Counted from the stretch's first letter, positions 8,117 through 17,224 are shown. The stretch is DNA of 64,000 nucleotides from Pseudoduganella flava (GCF_007830495.1 NZ_VLKW01000001.1:186001-250000), one strand, 5' to 3'. Notes: generated by a model from the sequence alone, not told the origin. Program-made: numbers and translations.

Positions 8117-9193
8117 ATGGAACGCAACACCGAACCGGGCGCCTGGCCCGCCGACCCGATCGCGGCCGTCACGCATCCCGATCCCTATCCGTGGTATGCG
8201 CACATCGCGGCGGAGCCGAAGCTGGTCTACGACGAGCGATTGAAGCTGTGGGTGGCCGCGGCGCCCACGCTGATGCGCGAGGTGCTGGCACATCCGGATT
8301 GCCGCGTGCGGCCCGTGCACGAACCCGTGCCCGCCGCGATCGCCGGGCCGGCCGGCGCGTTGTTCGGCGCGCTGGCGCGGATGAACGAGGGCCCGCGGCA
8401 TGCATCGCCGAAGGCCGCGCTGCTGCACGCGCTGGCGACGCTCGATGAGCAAGCGGTGCGCGCATGTGCGGACCGTGTTGCCGCGCCGCTGGCGGCAGGC
8501 GTTGCCGATGCGCAGACGCTGAACGCCTATCTGTTCGCCGCGCCGGTACGCACCGTCGCAGCCTTGCTGGGCTGGCCGGACGAGCGCCTGGCGCAAGTGG
8601 AAGGCTGGACCCGCGAATTCGTTGCATGCCTGTCGCCGCTGTCGAGTGCCGCCGCCATCGCGGCGTCGCACGGTGCGGCCGATGCGCTGCTGGCGGCGCT
8701 GCGCGAGCTGGTGCGGGCCGAATGTACGAATCCCGGCAAGCGCCATTTGCTGGCGGGCGTGCTGGCCGCCCCAATGCCCGACGAGCACACGCTGCTGGCC
8801 AACCTGGCGGGCTTGCTGAGCCAGACGTACGAGGCGACGGCGGGCCTGCTCGGCAACTGCGTCACGGCGCTGCTGCGCGACTCGGCGGCCGACCGTAGCA
8901 CGCTGGTGGAGCGCGTGAGCCGCGCCGACCCGGCGATCCACAACACGCGGCGCTATGCCGCATGCGACGTCGACGTGGGCGGTGTGCGCGTGACGGCAGG
9001 GGAGGGGATCCTGCTCGTGCTGGCCACCGCGGACGGCTTCGGGCATGGCCGCCACGCCTGCCCTGGCCAGGCGCTGGCCACGACCATCGTCACCCGCGCG
9101 CTGCTGGCGCTGCCGGCCGGCTTACCTGCGTTGGGATGGCATTACCGGCCATCCGTCAACGCCCGCATTCCCGTCTTCATGGAGGCCGTATGA
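8117..9193 (+). CDS. Short, atypical cytochrome P450-like protein
   Basis: The 358-residue product keeps the P450 heme loop FGHGRHACPG with the ligand at Cys315, and the general bacterial P450 layout (HPDPYPWYAHI at the start, GGVRVTAGE before the heme loop). It departs from the family in three places. The I-helix reads QTYEAT where AGxET is normal, the K-helix ExxR position reads RVSR (266-269), and about 25-30 residues between the K-helix and heme loop are missing. It overlaps the ABM gene by ATGA coupling. A heme protein is likely; monooxygenase activity is doubtful. Confidence 0.75.
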   Translation: MERNTEPGAWPADPIAAVTHPDPYPWYAHIAAEPKLVYDERLKLWVAAAPTLMREVLAHPDCRVRPVHEPVPAAIAGPAGALFGALARMNEGPRHASPKAALLHALATLDEQAVRACADRVAAPLAAGVADAQTLNAYLFAAPVRTVAALLGWPDERLAQVEGWTREFVACLSPLSSAAAIAASHGAADALLAALRELVRAECTNPGKRHLLAGVLAAPMPDEHTLLANLAGLLSQTYEATAGLLGNCVTALLRDSAADRSTLVERVSRADPAIHNTRRYAACDVDVGGVRVTAGEGILLVLATADGFGHGRHACPGQALATTIVTRALLALPAGLPALGWHYRPSVNARIPVFMEAV

Positions 9194-9534
9194 TCGCAGT
9201 GATCTTCGAAGTAGTTCCGCACCCGGATCGCAAGCAGCGTTACCTGGACCATGCCGCGGCATTGCGCCCGCTGGTCGAAGGGATCGACGGCTTCATCTCC
9301 ATCGAGCGCTTCCAGAGCCTGACGAACCCCGACAAGCTGCTGTCGCTGTCCGTGTTTCGCGATGAGGCGGCGCTCGTACAGTGGCGTAATCTGGAGGCGC
9401 ACCAGGGCGCGCAGCGCGCCGGCCGCGAGAGCCTGTTTGCCGATTACCGGCTGCGCGTGGCCAGTGTGATGCGCGACTACGGGATGCACGAACGCGCGCA
9501 GGCCCCGGAGGACCTGCGCGCGCGGAACGGCTGA
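9190..9534 (+). CDS. Antibiotic biosynthesis monooxygenase (ABM) domain protein
   Basis: A 114-residue small alpha/beta-barrel protein: MIAVIFEVVPHPDRKQRYLD, then GIDGFISIERFQSLTNPDKLLSLSVFRDEAALVQWRN, the ABM/dimeric ferredoxin-like pattern. Such proteins act as cofactor-less monooxygenases, heme-degrading enzymes or small-molecule binding partners. Its ATG overlaps the stop of the P450-like gene (ATGA), so the two are made together and may act together. It has no heme-oxygenase signature that I can see. Confidence 0.85.
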   Translation: MIAVIFEVVPHPDRKQRYLDHAAALRPLVEGIDGFISIERFQSLTNPDKLLSLSVFRDEAALVQWRNLEAHQGAQRAGRESLFADYRLRVASVMRDYGMHERAQAPEDLRARNG

Positions 9535-9570
9535 GTGACTTGGAGGAGTGACGTGGATGTGCGCCGGGCG

Positions 9571-11682
9571 TCAGTACTTCCAGTTCAGCGTCACGCTCGC
9601 ATTGCGCGGCGCCGCGTAGTAGCTCTGGCTCCAGTACAGGCTCGTCAGGTACTTCTTGTCCGTGACGTTGTTGACGTTGACCGCGAGGGACAGCTGGCGG
9701 TTGATGTCGTAGCGGGCCATCAGGCCCAGTACGGTGTAGGCGGACTGGCGGATCGCGGCGCCGTCGGCTTCGTTGCGGTGGATGTCGTCCTGCCACTTGG
9801 CACCGACGCCGACGGTCAGCGGCAGCGTCGGCAGGCGATAGGTCGCGGACAGGCGCAGCGTGCGGCGCGGCAGGTAGGTACGGGCAGCGGCGCCCGCCGG
9901 ATCTTCGATCGACAGCACGGTGAAGTTGGCGCTGGTCTGCAGGCCTTTCGCCAATTCGCCGCTCGCCTCGAGTTCGACGCCTTTCGATTCGGCGTCGATG
10001 CCGCGGTAGTAGGCCTTCGTGCCGGCAATGCCGGCCTGCTCGGCGATATTGGTCTGCTTGGTCCGGAACAGCGCGGCGGACGTGTTCAGGCGACGGTTGA
10101 ACCAGTCGCTCTTGATGCCCAGTTCCGCGTTCTTGCCTTCCATCGGCGCCAGCGTGTTACCCGCGATGTCCGTCTCGCTCTGCGGCGAGAAGATCTCCGA
10201 GTAGCTGCCATAGGCCGTCACGTTCGGCAGGATGTCGTAGGTGAGGCCCAGATACGGCGTCGTCTTCGTCGCCGAGCGGGATTTCGCCACGCCGTACGAC
10301 AGGCCGTCGCTGTCGGCCTTCGTCGTCGTGAAGCCGGTGATCAGCTTGAGCTGGTCCGCCACGTTGAAGCGCGCCACGCCAAAGATCGACTTGCGCTTGT
10401 CGGTGTACGCGCTGCCGTCCACGCTCGCGTCGAACGCGGGTTCGGGGAAGGCGCCGCCCCAGGTCTCCAGCGCGGGCAGCGGAGTGCCGATGCCCTGGCC
10501 GTAATAGGAAATGTCGTCGAGCGTGCTCTTCGACCAGTTCGCGCCGAACGACAGCTCGTGCTCGCGGCCCGCCAGGTTGAACTTTCCGTTCACGGACGCA
10601 TCGAACAGGGTCTGCTTGTTGTCGGCGTCATAGCGCGACGGATAGGCATACAGGCCCAGGCCCGTCGTGCGGTCCGGCGTGCCGTACACATAGAACATCT
10701 TGCCGCGCGTCTTGAAGGTATTGCGCGACAGCGTCGCCTGGGCCGTCCAGCCCGCGCCGAGGCGCTGCTTCAGCTCGACGAACGTCTGCTGGTACTCGTT
10801 GCGCGTGTGCGCCCAGTCGGTGGCGGTGCTGGTGCCCACGTCGTAGTTGGTCGGCGTGAGGTCCGTGTAGTACAGCGGCAGCGCGCCCCACAGGGCGCCG
10901 TTGACGTTGCCGATCTGCGCGGTGTGGCCGACGGTCAGCAGCGTGTCCGGCGTCAGGTCCGCTTCGATCACGCCATAGATCACCTTGCGGTCGTTCGAGT
11001 AGCGGTCCAGGTAGGAATCGCTGTCCTCGTAGGCCGCGACGAGACGGCCGCGGATCGTGCCGGCTTCGTTCAGCGAGCCGGACACGTCGCCGTCGAAGCG
11101 CTTCTTGCTCCACGTGCCGTACGTCAGCGCGGCCGATGCCTGCAGCGCCTGCGTCGGGCGCTTGCGGATGAAGTTGACCGTAGCGGACGGGTTGCCCACG
11201 CCGGACATCAGGCCATTGGCACCGCGCACGATGTCGATACGCTCGTACAGCGACGTGTCGAGGTTGCCGTACACGTTACCGTACACGAACGGGATGCCGA
11301 TACCGTCGTACTGGAAGTTGGTGATGTCGAAGCCGCGCGCCGTGTAGTAGGTGCGGTCCGTTTCGATGCGCTCGACGGTGACGCCGGCCGTATTGGTCAG
11401 CATGTCATTGACGGAGTCGAGCCGAAAATCATCCATGAACGCGCGCGTGACGACGGAGACAGCTTGCGGCGTTTCACGCAACGACAGATTCAGCCGCGTG
11501 GACGAATTGCTGGCGGGAGCCGTGTAGCCATTCTCCGCCGCGCCCTCGACGACCACGGTCTGCATCTTGGTTTCCGCTGCCGCTTCCTCCGGCGCGTCCG
11601 GCCCGGCATGCGCAACGCCGCACAGCAGGGTCGCGGCGAGGGCGAAAGGTGTCAGACGGAGGGACGTGTTCGGCGGCAGCAT
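9571..11682 (-). CDS. TonB-dependent siderophore receptor
   Basis: Starting at MLPPNTSLRLTPFAL, preceded by an AAGGAAG ribosome site, gives a 703-residue outer-membrane receptor. It has a signal peptide ending near CGVAHA, a TonB-box-like TVVVEG, a plug domain (SLRETPQAVSVVTRAFMDDF to ATVNFIRKRP) and a 22-strand-type barrel ending in NASVTLNWKY. The plug resembles the FhuE/FpvA ferric-siderophore group. A frame open further upstream would swallow the Fur box, so the shorter start is preferred. It probably brings ferric siderophore across the outer membrane under iron limitation. Confidence 0.92.
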   Translation of the reverse strand: MLPPNTSLRLTPFALAATLLCGVAHAGPDAPEEAAAETKMQTVVVEGAAENGYTAPASNSSTRLNLSLRETPQAVSVVTRAFMDDFRLDSVNDMLTNTAGVTVERIETDRTYYTARGFDITNFQYDGIGIPFVYGNVYGNLDTSLYERIDIVRGANGLMSGVGNPSATVNFIRKRPTQALQASAALTYGTWSKKRFDGDVSGSLNEAGTIRGRLVAAYEDSDSYLDRYSNDRKVIYGVIEADLTPDTLLTVGHTAQIGNVNGALWGALPLYYTDLTPTNYDVGTSTATDWAHTRNEYQQTFVELKQRLGAGWTAQATLSRNTFKTRGKMFYVYGTPDRTTGLGLYAYPSRYDADNKQTLFDASVNGKFNLAGREHELSFGANWSKSTLDDISYYGQGIGTPLPALETWGGAFPEPAFDASVDGSAYTDKRKSIFGVARFNVADQLKLITGFTTTKADSDGLSYGVAKSRSATKTTPYLGLTYDILPNVTAYGSYSEIFSPQSETDIAGNTLAPMEGKNAELGIKSDWFNRRLNTSAALFRTKQTNIAEQAGIAGTKAYYRGIDAESKGVELEASGELAKGLQTSANFTVLSIEDPAGAAARTYLPRRTLRLSATYRLPTLPLTVGVGAKWQDDIHRNEADGAAIRQSAYTVLGLMARYDINRQLSLAVNVNNVTDKKYLTSLYWSQSYYAAPRNASVTLNWKY

Positions 11683-11706
11683 GATCTTCCTTTTGTTATG
11701 AACGCA

Positions 11707-11725
11707 AATGAGAATGATTCGCATT
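11707..11725. promoter_or_regulatory. Fur box upstream of the TonB receptor
   Basis: AATGAGAATGATTCGCATT matches the Fur consensus with one break in the palindrome. It ends 24 bases before the receptor's ATG, a position expected to block transcription when iron is plentiful. Confidence 0.8.
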
Positions 11726-11810
11726 GTAACTGGAATGTCAAGCCCTGCCAAGCTGAGCTATCCACCTACAAGCTGTAAAACCAGGTAAAAACGGGTGGCT
11801 GAAATGAAAA

Positions 11811-11849
11811 TTGCCTGAAAACCAAGGTCTGACCCCGGTTTTCAGGCAA
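11811..11849. repeat. Inverted repeat enclosing GGTCTGACCCC, between TonB receptor and ggt
   Basis: TTGCCTGAAAACC (11811-11823) and its exact reverse complement (11837-11849) enclose AAGGTCTGACCCC. The enclosed core matches the second core type of the dispersed repeats (GGGGTCAGACCCC at 24825). It sits just past the end of the ggt gene on the minus strand and could serve as its transcript end, although no long T-run follows. Confidence 0.75.
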
Positions 11850-11866
11850 TGCATGGGAGCGAGGCG

Positions 11867-13648
11867 TCAGTGCGCCGTCTTCTGCACGAGGGCGCTGCCG
11901 ATGCCGTGTCGCTGGCGTTCACTGACGGCGGTGACGGTGCCGTCCGCATTGAAGACGAGCGCGTTGGCGGCGCCGATTTCTTCCGGCTTGGCCGACCAGC
12001 GCTGGCCGTAGCGCTGCAGCGTCTGCGCTTGCGCGCTGCCGGGGAAGCCCGGTTCGACGTCCGTCGCGGCGCCGTTGCGTTCGGACAGGCGGGGCGCGGC
12101 GATCGCTTCATCCATCGGCATGCCCAGGTCGACGTGGTTGACAATCGTCTGCAGCACCGTCGTGATGATCGTCGCGCCGCCCGGGCTGCCGATCGTGAAC
12201 GCCGGCTTGCCGTTCTTCAGTGCGATCGTCGGCGCCATGCTGCTGCGCGGGCGCTTGCCCGCTTCCGGCACGTTCGGGTGCGGGCCGGCGAAATCGAAGT
12301 CCGTCATCTCGTTATTGAGCAGGAAGCCGTGGCCGGGCACGACGATGCCGCTACCGCCCCACGATTCGATCGTGAACGTGTACGAGACGATGTTGCCATC
12401 CTTGTCGGAGACCGTCAGGTGCGTGGTGTGGGCGCCTTCGCGCAGCAGCCGGCTGCTGGCGGGGGCGGGGCGCAGCGGCACGCTGGCGTCCTGCTGGAAG
12501 GCGTACGGATCGCCCGCGGCAACCGGGCCGGCGGCGGCGTGGCCGATGTCGATCAGCTTGCGCCGCTCGGCCGCGTAGGCCTTGCTGAGCAGGCCGGCGA
12601 CGGGCGGTTCCAAGTATTCCGGGTCGGCCACGTAGGCGTTACGGTCCGCGAACGCGAGGCGGCTCGCCTCCAGGTAAAGGTGCTCGGCCTGCTCGCGCTT
12701 CAACGTGCGCAAGTCCCAGCCTTCCAGGATGTTCAGCGCCTCGAACACGGCCACGCCGCCGCTGCTGGGCGGCGGCATGCCGTACAGCTCATAGCCGCGG
12801 TACGTGGTGCTGACGGGCTGGCGGATGCGCGCCTCGTAATTGGCCAGGTCGGCCAGGGTCATCGCACCGCCGCGTACCGTGACGCCGGCCGCGGTGGCGG
12901 GGCGGTTCACCGCGTCGACGATCGCGCGCGCCAGCGGGCCTTCGTAGAACGCCTTCACGCCGCCCTTGGCCAGCGTGCGGTACGTCTTGGCCAGGTCGGG
13001 GTTGCGCAGCAGCGTACCCGCGGGCAGCGCGGCGCCGTTCTTCAGGTACAGCGCGGCGGTGGCGGGGAAGCGGCGGAACTTGTCGGTGTTTTCCGCCACC
13101 AAGTGCGAGAAGTTCTCGTTGACGGTGAAGCCCTTGTCGGCCACGGCGATCGCCGGCGCCAGCACGTCCTTGAACGTCATCGTGCCGTAGCGCTGCAGCG
13201 CCTCGTGCCAGCCGCGCACGGTGCCGGGCACGCCGACCGACATGCCGCTGGCAACGACGGTGTCGAAGTCCATTTCCTTGCCGTCCGCCGTGAACACGGT
13301 GGGCTTGAACGCGGCCGGCGCCATCTCGCGGTGGTCGATCGTGATCACGCGCTTGTCCTTGGCCAGGTAGACCACCATGAAGCCGCCCCCGCCGATGCCG
13401 CAGCTGAACGGATCGGTGACGCCCAGCGTCGCTGCCGCGGCGACGGCCGCGTCGATCGCGTTGCCGCCCCGGTTCAGGATCGCGATCGCCGATTGCGACG
13501 CCTGCTCGCTGATCGTGGCGACGGCACCGCCGGTACCGGTGGCGACGGGCGTCTTGGCTTGGCCGGTGGCACAGGCCAGCGCGAGGATGGTGATCGCGCA
13601 ATAGGTTGGGGCGGAGCGGACGAGGGGACGGGCCAGGGAACGGGTCAT
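11867..13648 (-). CDS. ggt: Gamma-glutamyltransferase
   Basis: A 593-residue Ntn-hydrolase precursor with an N-terminal signal peptide (hydrophobic residues about 15-31). It has the family blocks GGNAIDAAVAAAATLGVTDPFSCGIGGGGFMV, GMSVGVPGTVRGWHEAL and the autocleavage site AHTTHLTVSD. The catalytic threonine is about residue 408, giving a large subunit of about 407 and a small one of about 186 residues. It acts in the periplasm, breaking down glutathione and gamma-glutamyl peptides. Its ATG overlaps the stop of the lipoprotein gene upstream, so they are co-translated. Confidence 0.95.
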   Translation of the reverse strand: MTRSLARPLVRSAPTYCAITILALACATGQAKTPVATGTGGAVATISEQASQSAIAILNRGGNAIDAAVAAAATLGVTDPFSCGIGGGGFMVVYLAKDKRVITIDHREMAPAAFKPTVFTADGKEMDFDTVVASGMSVGVPGTVRGWHEALQRYGTMTFKDVLAPAIAVADKGFTVNENFSHLVAENTDKFRRFPATAALYLKNGAALPAGTLLRNPDLAKTYRTLAKGGVKAFYEGPLARAIVDAVNRPATAAGVTVRGGAMTLADLANYEARIRQPVSTTYRGYELYGMPPPSSGGVAVFEALNILEGWDLRTLKREQAEHLYLEASRLAFADRNAYVADPEYLEPPVAGLLSKAYAAERRKLIDIGHAAAGPVAAGDPYAFQQDASVPLRPAPASSRLLREGAHTTHLTVSDKDGNIVSYTFTIESWGGSGIVVPGHGFLLNNEMTDFDFAGPHPNVPEAGKRPRSSMAPTIALKNGKPAFTIGSPGGATIITTVLQTIVNHVDLGMPMDEAIAAPRLSERNGAATDVEPGFPGSAQAQTLQRYGQRWSAKPEEIGAANALVFNADGTVTAVSERQRHGIGSALVQKTAH

Positions 13649-14103
13649 GTGCTGGAGGGCTGGACTGAGCCGGGCTGAGCAATAGATACCCGCAAGCTTA
13701 CCCGATAATCCGGCGGTTCAGCATGCAGCGCGGGCGGCTCCGGCGGATCCAGGCTTTCCAGTGCGAACGTCAGGCCATCCTGCGTGAGGGTGGGCGCTGC
13801 GTTCGGCATGTTCTCGGCGAGCACGAAGTTGTGCGTGCCCTGCGGGCCGGTCAGCGTGAACGTGTAGCTGATGTAGCCGGCCCAGACGCACACGGCGCCT
13901 TTCTTGCAGCGGCTGTCGTTGATGCGTTCCAGTTTCAGTGTGGTGCCGGGCGCGAGCGACACGCTCTCGCCCTGGCGCAGCGTATAGCTGGCGCTGGTCT
14001 TGCGCGGCTTGCTTTCGCCGGCGCTGGTGCCATCGATGCTGCACGCCGCCATGATGCCGAACGTGAGCGCAAAGGTAAAAATGCCAAAGAGCCTGGCTTG
14101 CAT
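13645..14103 (-). CDS. Probable lipoprotein with a CVWAG motif
   Basis: A 152-residue protein starting MQARLFGIFTF, chosen because GGAGGA precedes this ATG. The signal peptide ends in a lipobox (GIMAAC), so the mature protein is likely lipid-anchored at the Cys. The middle contains RCKKGAVCVWAGYISYTFTL, a CxxxxxCVWAG pattern I have seen in small envelope proteins of unknown function; the two cysteines may form a disulfide. It is translationally coupled to ggt (4-base overlap), suggesting a shared periplasmic job. No enzymatic motif is visible. Confidence 0.75.
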   Translation of the reverse strand: MQARLFGIFTFALTFGIMAACSIDGTSAGESKPRKTSASYTLRQGESVSLAPGTTLKLERINDSRCKKGAVCVWAGYISYTFTLTGPQGTHNFVLAENMPNAAPTLTQDGLTFALESLDPPEPPALHAEPPDYRVSLRVSIAQPGSVQPSST

Positions 14104-14211
14104 ACGTCCTCCATGCGGCAAAGGCTGAGGACGAAGATTAGCAAAGTGTTACGATGGGTGGCGCACCGCTGAGCTGTGGCTGCCGAGCAAACGAGCGTTA
14201 GCAGAAGAAAG

Positions 14212-14247
14212 TTGCTCAAAATGGGTCCGTCCCCACTTTTTGAGCAA
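14212..14247. repeat. Inverted repeat enclosing GGGTCCGTCCCC
   Basis: TTGCTCAAAA (14212-14221) pairs exactly with TTTTGAGCAA (14238-14247) around TGGGTCCGTCCCCACT. It is built like the element at 11811-11849 (variable stem around a GGGTC/GACCCC-like core) and lies just past the rpoH terminator. Confidence 0.65.
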
Positions 14248-14248
14248 T

Positions 14249-14274
14249 AAAAAAACCGGGCACGAGGCCCGGTT
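14249..14274 (-). terminator. Rho-independent terminator of rpoH
   Basis: Read on the minus strand, AACCGGGC-CTCGT-GCCCGGTT is an 8-bp stem with a 5-base loop followed by a T-run. It lies 20 bases after the rpoH stop. Confidence 0.9.
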
Positions 14275-14294
14275 CTTCATGTCGCGGCAGTCGC

Positions 14295-15194
<900 letters not shown>

Positions 15195-15328
15195 TTTCAT
15201 TTCCTCGCTCGAAGGGTCTTGCATGCACGCCGCGGGATTACGGACAGTGCGCACTGCATACAGCATGCAATGGGGAACTTAATCCGGTCTTAACCCATGG
15301 AAAGCTCGCCAACATTGCGTTTGAACAT

Positions 15329-15358
15329 ATATTAGCACTCTCCCTCGACGAGTGCCAA
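15329..15358 (-). promoter_or_regulatory. rpoH promoter with overlapping CIRCE (HrcA) operator
   Basis: TTAGCACTC-N9-GAGTGCCAA (15332-15358) matches the CIRCE consensus TTAGCACTC-N9-GAGTGCTAA at 17 of 18 positions. On the minus strand the same bases give a sigma-70 promoter: -35 TTGGCA (15358-15353), an 18-base spacer and -10 TAATAT (15334-15329). Binding of HrcA would cover both promoter boxes. The rpoH start is about 135 bases downstream, leaving a long leader. Confidence 0.85.
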
Positions 15359-15641
15359 TCAACGGATTTCAATGGCTCCGATAGTAAAAACGCTATGGAG
15401 GCATGGTAATCGGTAGAACGCTGATGCAGTTCTTCCCGGCCATGTTTCAGTCAGAATTTGAGCTGGATCAAAGGGATTGGAAACAAGGTTATCGTGGGGC
15501 CCACGGCGTACTCTGTGCGAGAACGCACGGACCTCGAGGGGGTCGTGTAGGACGGGAACCAGCGATGCTGTACGCCCCGAGGAGGGGCGCATGGTACAGA
15601 TGAGGGCGACCGACCCTTTTTCAAGGGCCGGGCGCCATACT
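15359..15641. other. Intergenic region between rpoH promoter and ftsX, with strong hairpins
   Basis: No convincing gene is seen. On the plus strand several stems follow one another: CGTGGG/CCCACG (15493-15505), GTGCG-AGAA-CGCAC (15515-15528) and GCCCC-GAGGA-GGGGC (15574-15588) flanked by TGTAC and GTACA. A five-base T-run follows at 15617-15621. This could be a small structured RNA or DNA structure near the end of ftsX. A 66-residue open frame crosses it but has no ribosome site or recognisable content. Confidence 0.35.
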
Positions 15642-16556
15642 TCAGGACAGGCGAGCCAGTTGCCGCCGTACCGACAACGCCGCGCCGACGAGGCCGAGGC
15701 CGGCCGACAGCGCCAGCAGCAGCCCCATTGCCAGCGGCTCGAGCGGCGCCAGCTGGAATTCGGACGCGTACAGCCGGGCGAATTCCGCGATCGCCGCGTT
15801 CAGCGGGTGCAGCGACAGTGCCACGGCACCGAGCGCCACGCCGCCGGCGCACAGCCCCAGCAGCGCGCCCGTGTAATAGAACGGCCGCTGGATGTAGGTA
15901 TCGGTGGCGCCGATCAGGCGCGACACGAGGATTTCCTCGCGTTGCGTCAGCACCTGCAACCGGATCGTGTTGAACACGACGGCGACGACAACCGTGCCCA
16001 GCGTCGCGGCCAGCAGCAGCAGGCCGACGCGTAGCACGCCCAGCAACGCAGCCAGCCGCTTGACCCAGGCCGAGTCGACCTGCACGGACTCGACGCCGGG
16101 CAGGTCGCGCAGCCGTTCGGCGACGCGGTCCACCTCGGCGCCCTGGGCCGCGCTCTGGAACGCGTTCAGGCGCACGACATAACTGTCCGGCAGCGGGTTT
16201 TCGCCCAGCGTGTCGACGACGCCGGCCACGCCGTTCTTCTGCTGCAGGTCCTCGAGCGCCTTCTCGCGCGGCACGAAGACGATCTTGGCGTCTTTCGCGA
16301 CGGCGCGCAGCGTCCCGGCCATGCCCTGCGCGTGTTCGCGCGGCAGGTCCTGCTTCAGGAACACGGACAGCTCCGGGTCCACCGCCAGCTGCTCGGACAT
16401 CGGCCGGATATTGTCCAGCACCGTCACGCCGGCGAACGGCAGCGCCAGCGCGATCGCCACGACGAGGATATTGAACAGGAACGACCCGGGCGCGCGGCGC
16501 ACGTGCACGAGTGCCGCCCCCAGCGCATAACCATGCTGACGCAGCCAGGCGCTCAT
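15642..16556 (-). CDS. ftsX: Cell division ABC transporter membrane protein FtsX
   Basis: The ATG at 16556 overlaps the ftsE stop by 4 bases and gives 304 residues starting MSAWLRQHGYALGAALVHVRRAPGS. It has four membrane segments: one near residues 28-50 and three in the C-terminal half, around the FtsX block NTIRLQVLTQREEILVSRLIGATDTYIQRPF. The periplasmic domain between segments 1 and 2 activates cell-wall hydrolases via EnvC-type partners. With FtsE it links the divisome to septal peptidoglycan splitting. Confidence 0.95.
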   Translation of the reverse strand: MSAWLRQHGYALGAALVHVRRAPGSFLFNILVVAIALALPFAGVTVLDNIRPMSEQLAVDPELSVFLKQDLPREHAQGMAGTLRAVAKDAKIVFVPREKALEDLQQKNGVAGVVDTLGENPLPDSYVVRLNAFQSAAQGAEVDRVAERLRDLPGVESVQVDSAWVKRLAALLGVLRVGLLLLAATLGTVVVAVVFNTIRLQVLTQREEILVSRLIGATDTYIQRPFYYTGALLGLCAGGVALGAVALSLHPLNAAIAEFARLYASEFQLAPLEPLAMGLLLALSAGLGLVGAALSVRRQLARLS

Positions 16557-17224
16557 GCGGATGCTCCCTGCACGCTGTCGTCCAGGCTGCCCTGCTTCAG
16601 GTGGATCACGCGGCTCGCGCCATCGAGCACCTGCTCGTCGTGCGTCGAGATCAGGCACGTCACGCCCACCTTGTTGAATGCACGCAGCGCATCGAACACC
16701 TTGTTCGCGCTGGCCCGGTCCAGGTTGGCGGTCGGCTCGTCGGCCAGGATGATCTGCGGGCGGTTGACGATCGCCCGGGCGATCGACACGCGTTGCTGCT
16801 CGCCGCCGGACAGCGCCAGCGGCGCGGCGCTCGCGCGGTCCAGCAAGCCCACCTTGTCCAGCGCGGCGCGGGCGCGTTCCTCGGCCTGCGCGCGCGGCAG
16901 GCCGGTAACGAGCATCGGCATCATCACGTTGGCCAGCACGGAACGGTCCGTCAGCAGCCGCTGCTGCTGGAAGATCAGGCCGAGGTTACGGCGCAGGAAC
17001 GGGATGCCGGCGCTCTTCAGGCGGCCGATGTCGGTGCCGTTGACGGTGACCTTGCCGGACGTCGGCCGCTCCATCGCGGCAATCATCTTCAGCAGCGTGG
17101 ACTTGCCGGCGCCGGACGGCCCCGCCAGGTAGACGAGCTCACCCTTATTGATCGTCAGGCTGATGCCGCGCAGCGCCGTGGCATCGGGAGTGTATTGTTT
17201 GGTGACGTTGGCGAATTCGATCAT
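16553..17224 (-). CDS. ftsE: Cell division ATP-binding protein FtsE
   Basis: A 223-residue ABC ATPase: Walker A GPSGAGKS (35-42), signature LSGGEQQR (138-145) and Walker B IILADEPT (158-165). It pairs with FtsX, encoded downstream with a 4-base overlap, and starts 6 bases after the ftsY stop. The order ftsY-ftsE-ftsX-rpoH is classic in proteobacteria. It lacks the extra insertions seen in drug-exporter ATPases and has the short length typical of FtsE. Confidence 0.96.
   Translation of the reverse strand: MIEFANVTKQYTPDATALRGISLTINKGELVYLAGPSGAGKSTLLKMIAAMERPTSGKVTVNGTDIGRLKSAGIPFLRRNLGLIFQQQRLLTDRSVLANVMMPMLVTGLPRAQAEERARAALDKVGLLDRASAAPLALSGGEQQRVSIARAIVNRPQIILADEPTANLDRASANKVFDALRAFNKVGVTCLISTHDEQVLDGASRVIHLKQGSLDDSVQGASA

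Noticed and set aside
7343..9055. Extension of the ArsR frame across the divergent P450-like gene
   Set aside because: The winged-helix domain starts at 8041 and the extension is antisense to the P450-like protein.
9535..11778. Plus-strand open frame of 747 codons opposite the TonB receptor
   Set aside because: Typical GC-rich antisense shadow; no domain recognised, while the minus strand gives a complete receptor.
11849..13678. Plus-strand open frame of 609 codons opposite ggt
   Set aside because: Antisense shadow; the minus strand encodes a full gamma-glutamyltransferase.
15403..15603. Possible 66-residue gene between rpoH and ftsX
   Set aside because: No ribosome site and it overlaps several strong hairpins; more likely a structured non-coding stretch.
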